Positions 1 through 6,375 of a DNA stretch of 23,423 bases are shown here, in pieces. Under the pieces are notes generated by a model. It had not been told where the DNA came from, searched no databases, and saw only the letters and a program-made list of their open reading frames with translations. Within the stretch, counting starts at the first letter, position 1. Each line of letters opens with the position of its first letter. The DNA is from Candidatus Bathycorpusculum fermentans (GTDB lineage Archaea > Thermoproteota > Bathyarchaeia > Bathyarchaeales > Bathycorpusculaceae), in contig WRGM01000164.1 in NCBI GenBank assembly GCA_009787175.1, positions 1-23,423 of the forward strand, given 5' to 3'. A program made the translations under genes and the position numbers.

Positions 1-84
1 TTGTACGCTATTGCGGCCTCTCTGAAATCTCTGCTATACGTCATAACACACAATAAAACGTCTTCTAAAACTTAAGCTAATCGG

Positions 85-477
85 CTATATTGCTAAACTT
101 ATCCAGCTTACCTCAGAGGGTAGGGGTGTGCCTTTGGCGCAACTGCCTTCTTTGGCGTATTGGACTAGTTTTCGTAGTAAGAGTTTGTTGTCGCTTTTGG
201 TTGAGGCTTTGTTTGGTCGGTTATTTATGGTGGCTACTATGTGTTCAGCATCCGTTTTAGTTAACGCTTTGAGATCTACATCGATAAGTGGTAGTAGTAC
301 TGGTAGGTGGGCGGCGTATTTTACTACTCTGCCCACTGACAACCCAAGTGCGCTTAAGTGGTCTAAAAACTGCAAACTTAGCTCGCTATTGCGCAAAGGC
401 TTAATGTTTTGGCGGTTTCGCTCAAGAATCCGCGCGTAGTCGTGGATAACAGGGTTGGTTTTGGTTGTTGTTGTCAT
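85..477 (-). CDS. Integrase N-terminal fragment behind tRNA-Cys
   Basis: This 130-residue product matches the first ~127 residues of the complete tyrosine recombinase at 21785-22993 and the fragment at 20770-21234. Shared blocks include HDY near the start, LALGLS-like residues in the middle, LLLRKLVQYAK and EVSWISLA at the end. In the complete protein this region is the SAM-like core-binding domain. The catalytic domain is absent: homology stops exactly after SWISLA, and one further codon leads to TAG. The 84 bases beyond show no recombinase sequence. The frame is uninterrupted and the ATG lies about 26 bases from a TATA-like TTTTAAAA, as for the complete gene, so a leaderless transcript is plausible. 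It starts 67 bases behind the 3' end of tRNA-Cys in the same orientation, as expected for an element integrated at a tRNA 3' end. It is either a relic or a retained DNA-binding domain; it cannot catalyse recombination alone. Confidence 0.8.
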   Translation of the reverse strand: MTTTTKTNPVIHDYARILERNRQNIKPLRNSELSLQFLDHLSALGLSVGRVVKYAAHLPVLLPLIDVDLKALTKTDAEHIVATINNRPNKASTKSDNKLLLRKLVQYAKEGSCAKGTPLPSEVSWISLAI

Positions 478-497
478 GTTCTTAATGGTTTTGGAAC

Positions 498-507
498 TTT
501 TTAAAAC
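498..507 (-). promoter_or_regulatory. TATA-like element of the integrase fragment
   Basis: On the minus strand the block reads TTTTAAAA and sits about 26 bases before the ATG at 477, matching the archaeal TATA-to-start distance for a leaderless mRNA. The bases between it and the ATG closely resemble those before the complete integrase gene at 21785. Confidence 0.5.
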
Positions 508-544
508 CGAAACAGGAGGAAACGCACTATACGCAACAGAGAAG

Positions 545-617
545 AGCTGGGGATGGGAATTGAACCCATATAAAGCAGCTCTGCAGGCTACCGCCTCAGC
601 GATTCGGCCACCCCAGC
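545..617 (-). tRNA. tRNA-Cys (GCA)
   Basis: On the minus strand the acceptor arms are GCTGGGG and CCCCAGC. The anticodon stem GTAGC/GCTGC closes the loop CTGCAGA, giving anticodon GCA. The T stem is ATGGG/CCCAT with loop TTCAATT. The discriminator base is T (U73), the identity base of tRNA-Cys. No intron is seen. The 3' CCA is not encoded (the bases after U73 are CTT), unlike the other two tRNA genes here. An integrase fragment begins just downstream. Confidence 0.95.
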
Positions 618-806
618 AACGTCAACAGAACAAATCTAACATAAAAATATTTGCAGGCGTTAATTACTTTTTTGGATAACAGGTGATTTGCGTTCCAGTA
701 AACTTTTGTGTGTATAGTCATATTTTTTGATGTTGCTGTTGCTAATATTATACTGTGGTTGAGAATGAAAAAAGCTTGAAAGAAACAAGCTTTGTGCTTT
801 TTTGAG

Positions 807-1304
807 TTATTCACTTAATAGTTTAGCTGTGTTCCAGTATTTATCGCTGACGTAGTGTATGGTTTTGATGACGGGTCCGTTTTTTGTGTTTTTCATTTCT
901 GTTGTGTTGAACATGCTTTCTCCTAGTGCTAATGTTTTTCCGTGTTTTTCATCGATAACAATGACTAGGTCTCCTTTTGAGAATTCTTTTTCTATATGTC
1001 GGATTCCTGGTGCCATAACGTTTGCTCCTTTGCATACAAAGGGTATTGCTCCCATGTCTACAGTTATTTTTGGAGCAGTTTGTATAAATTCTGTAAAATG
1101 TAAATGTGGTAAAAAGCCGTCTGCTTTAAACATTATAGGTCTTGAGTTTATTGTGTAAATTTGTACATTTTCCACTTCAACCATTTCAACATTTACTTTA
1201 CCTCCAAATAGAGCATCTAAATCTATCTTGAAGCGTTGGGAGGCTTCATTTAACGCTTGTTTAGCTTCTTTAGTTTTTAAGGAATACCGCTTTTTTATTG
1301 GCAT
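807..1304 (-). CDS. PUA-domain RNA-binding protein (archaeal MCT-1-like)
   Basis: The 165-residue protein has a basic N-terminal domain (residues 1-75) and a C-terminal PUA domain (about 78-155). The PUA part shows the VDMGAIPFVCKGANVMAPGI core, then GDLVIVIDEK and a closing strand with LALGES. This two-domain layout matches the archaeal homologues of eukaryotic MCT-1/Tma20, which bind tRNA or rRNA and in eukaryotes act in ribosome recycling and re-initiation; the precise archaeal role is not established. The start is supported by an AGGT ribosome-binding site a few bases upstream. It runs in the same direction as the membrane protein upstream (72-base gap), so co-transcription is possible. 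Family assignment is fairly secure; function is inferred. Confidence 0.8.
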   Translation of the reverse strand: MPIKKRYSLKTKEAKQALNEASQRFKIDLDALFGGKVNVEMVEVENVQIYTINSRPIMFKADGFLPHLHFTEFIQTAPKITVDMGAIPFVCKGANVMAPGIRHIEKEFSKGDLVIVIDEKHGKTLALGESMFNTTEMKNTKNGPVIKTIHYVSDKYWNTAKLLSE

Positions 1305-1375
1305 AGCTTAACCTATTATTAGCGTAAATTTTGTTGCTTAAATTAATTTCTCAAGATTCAACTCTGAACTGCTTT

Positions 1376-1972
1376 TTATCTTCTAAGGCGTCTTATAAGT
1401 TTGTTTAAATCAACTTTAAGCAGGATTACTGTGACAATTATGGCTAAAAATGTTGACATAATAGTTATCATGATCTCTGGAGTAAGCCACTCTGGGAATG
1501 TGTTGCTTATCCATTCTGTAATTGTGCCGCCCATGGTATTTCCTGCGAATGCACTCATTGTAGTAATGGCTAATTTACCTAAAAAGAATGCTACGGAAAA
1601 CTTTACAATATTGTACTTCATTTCAGCAAGCGAAATAATCACTGGTTCCTCTGGAAATGGTGTTGCAGCAGTCATACAGAGCAGCAAAAAGGCATGTTTA
1701 TTTATTTTAGCTGCATTGGCATCAAGTGTTGCACGTTTTTTCTCATCAAAACGATTACTAATGAGCGGCGTAATTTTATAATGAATAATTCTTGCCACAG
1801 TAGCACCTAATGAGACAAGAATACCAATAATTAAAACAGAAGAAAAACTAGTAGTATCTATATTAATTGCCGCTAATGAGGCAATAAACACGTTTGAGGG
1901 CCCAAAAAACGGTATGATATTAAATCCAAAAGATGTCACAAAAAGTAATACAGCCTCAAGTAATGATAACAT
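1376..1972 (-). CDS. VTT/DedA-like small membrane protein
   Basis: The 198-residue protein is strongly hydrophobic, with about four to five membrane segments (roughly 3-35, 43-62, 93-110, 124-145, 166-186) and a basic end, KLIRRLRR, likely cytoplasmic. The central part, with a proline/glutamate motif ATPFPEEP followed by a hydrophobic helix containing FLGKLAITT, resembles the VTT (SNARE-associated/DedA) family of putative lipid scramblases and membrane-homeostasis proteins. Similarity is by motif and topology only. The promoter is probably the TTTTTAAAA-like run about 25-30 bases upstream of the ATG, giving a very short leader. It may be co-transcribed with the downstream PUA gene. An unrelated small membrane protein family cannot be excluded. 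Confidence 0.6.
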   Translation of the reverse strand: MLSLLEAVLLFVTSFGFNIIPFFGPSNVFIASLAAINIDTTSFSSVLIIGILVSLGATVARIIHYKITPLISNRFDEKKRATLDANAAKINKHAFLLLCMTAATPFPEEPVIISLAEMKYNIVKFSVAFFLGKLAITTMSAFAGNTMGGTITEWISNTFPEWLTPEIMITIMSTFLAIIVTVILLKVDLNKLIRRLRR

Positions 1973-2241
1973 CTACTGTTTCTAACGCCTCATTTTAAAA
2001 ACAAGTACACGTCATTTATAAGCAGATATGCAACAACTACAATATTTCTCGTAAAAAAATCTAACATATACTTTGATGATACTACTTTAGGTATGCTTCT
2101 AGAAAAACGTGTTATCCTCCAAATTTGCTAGTTACGGTATAGGTTTTAGCAAGCTGAACTGGTGAGGGTAGCAAATAAGATTGGGTTTAGTTGCAAAAAT
2201 CTCTAAAAATGTCGCATCTTTCAAAGAGTGCATGAGATAGG

Positions 2242-2249
2242 TTTAAATT
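2242..2249 (+). promoter_or_regulatory. TATA-like promoter of the LSm-L37e operon
   Basis: TTTAAATT lies about 50 bases before the LSm ATG, leaving room for a leader of about 25 bases that carries a GAGG ribosome-binding site at 2283-2286. The rest of 1973-2293 (321 bases) holds no gene that I can see, only this promoter and the TATA-like run of the opposite gene near 1995-2005. Confidence 0.45.
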
Positions 2250-2293
2250 GTGAGAGTTAAAGTATAGGAGATAAAGATACATGAGGATTCCAT

Positions 2294-2521
2294 ATGAGCG
2301 AAATGACAACTGAAATCCTTGAACAGAACCTCAACAAAATCGTGCTTGTACGATTAAAAGGTGGAAAAAGCCTCAGAGGGAAGCTGAAGGGTTTTGATCA
2401 ACACTTAAATCTGGTTCTAGAAGAAACAGAAGATACAACAGACGTGGAAAATCAACAAAAATTAGGATTATTAATAGTCCGCGGAGACAACGTAGTCCTT
2501 ATTTCGCCTCCACCGCGGTGA
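2294..2521 (+). CDS. LSm (Sm-like archaeal) RNA-binding protein
   Basis: The 75-residue protein is a single Sm fold. The Sm1 motif spans about residues 12-45 (VLVRLKGGKSLRGKLKGFD, then HLNLVLEE), and the Sm2 motif near 62-71 is the family-typical IVRGDNVVLI. Archaeal LSm proteins form ring-shaped homo-heptamers that bind U-rich RNA. The ATG is preceded by GAGG at a spacing of about 7. The gene is followed 5 bases later by the L37e gene, a pairing conserved across many archaea that links it to ribosome or RNA metabolism. Size and sequence are normal for the family. Confidence 0.96.
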   Translation: MSEMTTEILEQNLNKIVLVRLKGGKSLRGKLKGFDQHLNLVLEETEDTTDVENQQKLGLLIVRGDNVVLISPPPR

Positions 2522-2526
2522 TTTAA

Positions 2527-2715
2527 ATGGGTAAAGGAACGCCATCAATGGGTAAACGCGCAGGTCGCGTTGTCCACATAAAATGCAGACGCTGTGGTAG
2601 ACGATCTTACCATGTACGCAAGAAACGTTGTGGTGCATGCGGTTATGGTGCAACCACAAAACTCCGTAGTTATAATTGGCAAAGAAAGACTCTTCAACGC
2701 GTAAGAGTCGTCTAA
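2527..2715 (+). CDS. rpl37e: Large-subunit ribosomal protein L37e
   Basis: The 62-residue protein is very basic and has the four-cysteine zinc finger of L37e (Cys20, Cys23, Cys35, Cys38). It opens with the family-typical MGKGTPSMGKR and carries YGATTKLRSYNW after the finger. L37e binds rRNA in the 50S subunit. It sits 5 bases behind the LSm gene and is almost certainly co-transcribed with it. The length is normal. A long T-tract follows its stop codon. Confidence 0.97.
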   Translation: MGKGTPSMGKRAGRVVHIKCRRCGRRSYHVRKKRCGACGYGATTKLRSYNWQRKTLQRVRVV

Positions 2716-2720
2716 AGCCA

Positions 2721-2745
2721 TTTTTTTTATTTATTTTATTCTTTA
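2721..2745 (+). terminator. T-rich terminator after L37e
   Basis: Eight consecutive T residues, then further T-rich sequence, begin 6 bases after the L37e stop. Archaeal RNA polymerase terminates at such T-tracts without needing a hairpin. The same stretch is the convergence point with the minus-strand gene ending at 2750. Confidence 0.5.
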
Positions 2746-2749
2746 AATT

Positions 2750-3355
2750 TTATTCTGATTTGTAGTAGCCCTTATCAATTTTTACAAAAATTAATGGACC
2801 ATTATTTTGAGGTATTCTGCGTGTTTTTTGTAGGGCACTGTTTACAATATTTAAGACGCGTTCCTTATCGTCAAGTTTTTGTACATGTTTTGCACAAAGT
2901 TCCATTTTCAATAGGCTTTCAGCTACTATTTCAGTGCCGCAGATTTCTCCATTTTTAACTAATGCACCTACTACAAGCTCGGTTACCTCTTGCTTTTGTC
3001 CAATTTTTCTCCAGTATGGCTCTGCACTTTTTAATTCATCAAAAACTTGTGATTCAACAGACTTTTGATTACCAATTAATAACTTAACACGTTCCTTCCA
3101 TTTTCTAAGCCATATATTAGTCCAAATTGTTAAAAACTCTTCAAATTCAACTAGATTTTCTTTAATTTGTTTTTCTAAATTCTTTACCATTTCACATTGA
3201 TTTGCTTCTTTCCCAATTAAATTCCAATGAACTTTAAGATAATTTGTAAAATCTCTATATGCTATCTGCAAAACTTTACGATCAGAACCAATAACATCTA
3301 AGGATAACTCAGCATCACTTAACTTCTCCCCCAACATCATCTCTATGAAATCCAT
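2750..3355 (-). CDS. Hypothetical helical protein, not recognised
   Basis: I do not recognise this 201-residue protein. It is predicted by eye to be mostly alpha-helical, with charged amphipathic stretches, and has no signal peptide, membrane segment or cysteine cluster. It is Trp-rich around residues 78-90 (TIWTNIWLRKW) and ends with a basic tail (RIPQ onward, then FVKIDKGYYKSE). The start is well supported: a GAGGG ribosome-binding site just upstream of the ATG and a TATA element (TTTTATAT on the minus strand, 3377-3384) further up. It is monocistronic, converging on L37e and separated by about 125 bases from the HAD gene. Function unknown. Confidence 0.65.
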   Translation of the reverse strand: MDFIEMMLGEKLSDAELSLDVIGSDRKVLQIAYRDFTNYLKVHWNLIGKEANQCEMVKNLEKQIKENLVEFEEFLTIWTNIWLRKWKERVKLLIGNQKSVESQVFDELKSAEPYWRKIGQKQEVTELVVGALVKNGEICGTEIVAESLLKMELCAKHVQKLDDKERVLNIVNSALQKTRRIPQNNGPLIFVKIDKGYYKSE

Positions 3356-3376
3356 ACCAAACCCTCCCTCAACTAC

Positions 3377-3384
3377 ATATAAAA
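3377..3384 (-). promoter_or_regulatory. TATA box of the 201-residue hypothetical
   Basis: The minus strand reads TTTTATAT about 25 bases before the likely transcript start; a purine-rich GAGGGAGGG run carrying the ribosome-binding site lies between it and the ATG at 3355. Confidence 0.5.
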
Positions 3385-3479
3385 GGATAGTTTAAAGATT
3401 TAATTAAACTTATTCACAAAACACACATGACAATTGCTAACCCAGTATACATAGCCTGCTAAAAAATTTTGGTAAAAAC

Positions 3480-4136
3480 TTATTCTAAAACATCAAGAAG
3501 CTTTGAAAGATCCGGCAGAATCATATTCGGATCCTCTTTAGCAAGTTCATCATGAAAATATAAACCCGAAAGTAACCCAACAGTTTTTATCCCTGCCGCT
3601 TTACCCGCTTTAATATCATTTATCGAATCCCCAGCTATTAAACAATCACATGTTTCCACATTAAACTTTTCAATACCTCTGAAAATAGCCTCAGGTGACG
3701 GCTTAGGCTTTGACGTATCAAACGCAGTCATGACACTTGAAAAATATTTACCTATACCAAAAAAATCCAACTCTTTTACAACTGCCTGATTTGGAACATG
3801 TCGCATTGTTATCAACGCAAGCTTAGCCTTCAATGAAAGCGCCTCAACCGTTTTTAACATATTAGGCAAAAGCGTTGTCTTCTCCTCAGTAACCACATGA
3901 TACGCCTGAAAATAAGCCCGCTTAAATATACTCAAATCACCATTAATTAGATCATCCAAAGCCCGACTTTGCTCCATACGCTTAGGAATCTCAAATACAA
4001 CACTTACTTCAGGCAACTCTTGACCTATAGCATGAAACCCAATCCTCGCCGCCTCAACATACGCCTGTCTAGGATCAACTATTGTGCCATCTAAATCTAA
4101 GAAAATACATTTCGGCTTTAACATCCTAACACACAT
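3480..4136 (-). CDS. HAD-family phosphatase (phosphoglycolate phosphatase-like)
   Basis: The 218-residue protein has all four HAD motifs: motif I FLDLDGTIVD (nucleophile Asp14, acid Asp16), motif II ending in Thr110 (LALITMR), motif III KPKPSPEA (Lys143/Lys145) and motif IV GDSINDI (Asp170, Asp174). The helical insert between motifs I and II is a C1-type cap. Such enzymes hydrolyse small phosphomonoesters via an aspartyl-phosphate intermediate with Mg2+; substrates include phosphoglycolate and pyrophosphate, and the true one cannot be read here. Either ATG (4136 or 4124) could be the start; the upstream one fits better with the TTTTTTAAAC promoter-like run near 4175-4183. It stands alone, without a pathway partner. 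Confidence 0.88.
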   Translation of the reverse strand: MCVRMLKPKCIFLDLDGTIVDPRQAYVEAARIGFHAIGQELPEVSVVFEIPKRMEQSRALDDLINGDLSIFKRAYFQAYHVVTEEKTTLLPNMLKTVEALSLKAKLALITMRHVPNQAVVKELDFFGIGKYFSSVMTAFDTSKPKPSPEAIFRGIEKFNVETCDCLIAGDSINDIKAGKAAGIKTVGLLSGLYFHDELAKEDPNMILPDLSKLLDVLE

Positions 4137-4269
4137 AAGCAGCTACACTTATTCGAACGTTGACTTCCTGATAGTTTAAAAAACATTTCGGACAAAATAA
4201 CAAATTTACCATTCACTCACAAAATTACTCAACCAACAACGCAGACCTCTTATACACCATTCTATAATG

Positions 4270-5310
4270 TTAAACAAACCGCGTTTTCTCTAAAACCTCC
4301 CAATAAACACTCAAAGCCTGCTCCTCATCTCTAACACCTTTAATTAGCATACGACCACCATTAAAAAGACTAATCTCATACCCGCAATAATTGAACATTA
4401 ACGCTAACTGAGACTTTAAACGAACTTTATACAATTGACTTACTACTGGATATACCTTATCAATATCTAACATTAACGGCACTTTAGGATTTATGTTTAC
4501 CATATCTTTACCACAAAGCCAAACTAACTGCTCTTCTTTACTTTGCTCTGAAACTTTGCCACAACAAGCAGGGCAACACAAATTTTTCGATATATCAACA
4601 GTAGTAAAATCCATATCACTAAAATCACAAACCAACAATTTACCCTTCAACGTTGACCCTACACCCGCTAAAAGCTTGATAGCTTCCATAGCCTGCAGAC
4701 TACCAATAACACCAGGAGTCGCACCTAAAACACCCCTAGAAGAACACGTTTGCATCTGGCTAGCTAACATGTTAGGCATCAAACATTCAAGACAACCCGT
4801 CTCAGGAGTTGAAAAAACAGATAAATTTCCTTCAATACCCACAGCAGCTCCAAAAACATACGGTACCCCAGCCCTAACACAGGCACGATTTACAACATAA
4901 CGCGTCAACATGTTATCCAAACCGTCAACAACACAATCAACACCCGCAAGCAAACGATCAACATTATTCGAATTAACATTCTCCGAGATTGCTTCAACTT
5001 TAACAAACGGATTAACCTGCTCTAAACGCTTAGCCGCAACTTCAACTTTAGGATAATACACATCCTCTGACGTATACAATATCTGCCGATGAAGATTATG
5101 CGGCTCAACTACATCCTGATCAATAACACGAACATAACCCACACCAGCTAAAACGAGATACAACGCAGAAACTGTACCTAAACCACCCACACCAACAACA
5201 GCAACACGAGACCTCGCCAACTTTTGCTGCCCTGCCTCACCTAACTCTCTCATAACAACTTGACGACTATAAAACTCCCTCGAAAAACTATCACTTCCAA
5301 CATCATTCAT
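4270..5310 (-). CDS. ThiF/MoeB/HesA-type E1-like adenylating enzyme
   Basis: The 346-residue protein has the E1 adenylation fold. The nucleotide loop is VGVGGLG at residues 39-45, followed by the acidic VIDQD (64-66) and the HNLHRQ motif with Arg75. Asp132 lies in the DGLDN segment. Zinc ligands are Cys173/Cys176 (CLEC) and Cys246/Cys249 (CPAC). The candidate catalytic cysteine is Cys189 in TCSSRGVLG, the MoeB/ThiF position. Such enzymes adenylate the C-terminal Gly-Gly of ubiquitin-like sulfur carriers (MoaD, ThiS, SAMP) for molybdopterin, thiamin or tRNA thiolation. No carrier gene is in the window. Residues ~260-346 form an extra C-terminal domain that I do not recognise. The promoter is probably the TTTAAAA run near 5344-5352. 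Family certain; pathway open. Confidence 0.88.
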   Translation of the reverse strand: MNDVGSDSFSREFYSRQVVMRELGEAGQQKLARSRVAVVGVGGLGTVSALYLVLAGVGYVRVIDQDVVEPHNLHRQILYTSEDVYYPKVEVAAKRLEQVNPFVKVEAISENVNSNNVDRLLAGVDCVVDGLDNMLTRYVVNRACVRAGVPYVFGAAVGIEGNLSVFSTPETGCLECLMPNMLASQMQTCSSRGVLGATPGVIGSLQAMEAIKLLAGVGSTLKGKLLVCDFSDMDFTTVDISKNLCCPACCGKVSEQSKEEQLVWLCGKDMVNINPKVPLMLDIDKVYPVVSQLYKVRLKSQLALMFNYCGYEISLFNGGRMLIKGVRDEEQALSVYWEVLEKTRFV

Positions 5311-5522
5311 ACAGTACGCCTACAATTACATACCAATAGACCGTTTTAAATTTGACCTTCCCAACACCAAAAAAACATGTAAACAGCCGCTCTTAAAGCA
5401 AATTTTAGCTAGCTAAGTCTGCTGAAAACTTTTTCCCAAAATGGCTAACATAGTAAAAACATTTTTTCACTTTTACTTTCACTAACCCCTCCACTGTTAA
5501 TGACTGTTGCTTCTCCAGTGCC

Positions 5523-5529
5523 TTAAATA
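5523..5529 (+). promoter_or_regulatory. TATA-like element of the RadA-like gene
   Basis: TTAAATA lies about 38 bases before the ATG at 5565, which would give a leader of roughly a dozen bases. The remainder of the divergent gap 5311-5564 shows no gene or repeat that I can see. Confidence 0.4.
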
Positions 5530-5564
5530 GCTAAAAAACAGTAAACAAGTTCTGTGAAGTAACA

Positions 5565-6296
5565 ATGCAAAAATTAATACTACAACAAACTAAAACATCA
5601 CAACAAACAACAAGCACACTAAACTTAACATTCAACATACCTGACATAGATGAACTTCTCCCAACACTCAAAGAAGGCGACTTTACCATATTATACGGCT
5701 CCCAAACAGTTACTTCATTACTATCACAACTATGCATCCGAGCCCACCTACAAACAGAACAAGGTGGATTGAACAGTAAAACCGTCTTTATAGACGCAGC
5801 AAAAAGTTCCACACTACCTAATATCTTACAAACTGCTGAACTCCAACAATTAGAACCACAAGAAATACGCGAACAAATACAACATTACAGAGCATATACA
5901 GCTTACAGACTACATTCTCTAATAATAGAACAACTCGAACAGATCATAAAAACAACAGACATAAAACTTGTAGCAATCTCTGACATCATGTACCAATTCT
6001 TAACAGAAAACATCGATGACTCCGAAGCAAGAATGGCATACACTCAAATAATGAATCACCTCTCAAACTTTGCAAAAAAACACAACATAATCATAGTCGC
6101 CACAAACCTCCCACACGAAGACAACCCAAGAAACAGTACACTACAAGACATAACAAACGCAAAAGCAAATGTCATACTCCGACACACAAAAACCCCATAC
6201 ACAAGCGAAATAGAACTCGAAAAACACCCCTCAAATATGCTAGGCGTTATGGACTTTAACTGCGAAAACAAAACATTACTAAACTTTTGCCTATAA
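5565..6296 (+). CDS. RadA/RadB-type recombinase paralogue, degenerate Walker A
   Basis: The 243-residue protein has the RecA/RadA core without an N-terminal helix-hairpin-helix domain. Recognisable blocks are GDFTILYG (38-45), where Walker A should begin; TVFIDAAKSS (73-82), equivalent to the RadA VYIDTE strand; HYRAYTAYRLHSLIIEQLEQ (107-126), equivalent to the ARAYNSDHQ region; and the Walker B-like strand IKLVAISDI (133-141). IIIVATNLP (175-183) is equivalent to the VVVTNQV strand. The P-loop lysine is missing: the GxxGxGKT position reads GSQTVTSLL, so ATP hydrolysis is unlikely. Catalytically dead Rad51 paralogues exist as recombination mediators or regulators; such a role here is inference. 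The coding strand is extremely A/C-rich. It is monocistronic, divergent from the E1 gene and convergent with the AN1-M50 gene. Confidence 0.75.
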   Translation: MQKLILQQTKTSQQTTSTLNLTFNIPDIDELLPTLKEGDFTILYGSQTVTSLLSQLCIRAHLQTEQGGLNSKTVFIDAAKSSTLPNILQTAELQQLEPQEIREQIQHYRAYTAYRLHSLIIEQLEQIIKTTDIKLVAISDIMYQFLTENIDDSEARMAYTQIMNHLSNFAKKHNIIIVATNLPHEDNPRNSTLQDITNAKANVILRHTKTPYTSEIELEKHPSNMLGVMDFNCENKTLLNFCL

Positions 6297-6309
6297 AACA
6301 GCAACATAC

Positions 6310-6338
6310 AAAAAAATAGTCAAAATATTGATTGACTA
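6310..6338 (-). terminator. Hairpin plus U-tract terminator of the AN1-M50 gene
   Basis: The arms TAGTCAA (6317-6323) and TTGACTA (6332-6338) are perfect inverted repeats around an 8-base loop. On the minus strand the hairpin is followed by seven T (plus-strand A at 6310-6316), giving a classical intrinsic-terminator shape just past the stop codon of the gene ending at 6376. An A-run on the other side could let it serve the plus-strand gene too. Confidence 0.55.
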
Positions 6339-6375
6339 AAAAATTCAACCTTTATCCTATCCAAAATACGGTTAA

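Noticed and set aside
596..814. Minus-strand open frame overlapping tRNA-Cys
   Set aside because: It runs into the tRNA gene, has no recognisable domain and no ribosome-binding site.
2070..2160. Possible C/D box guide RNA upstream of LSm (TGATGA near 2074, CTGA near 2153)
   Set aside because: The first C-box base is not a purine, the spacing is too long, and no internal C'/D' boxes are visible.
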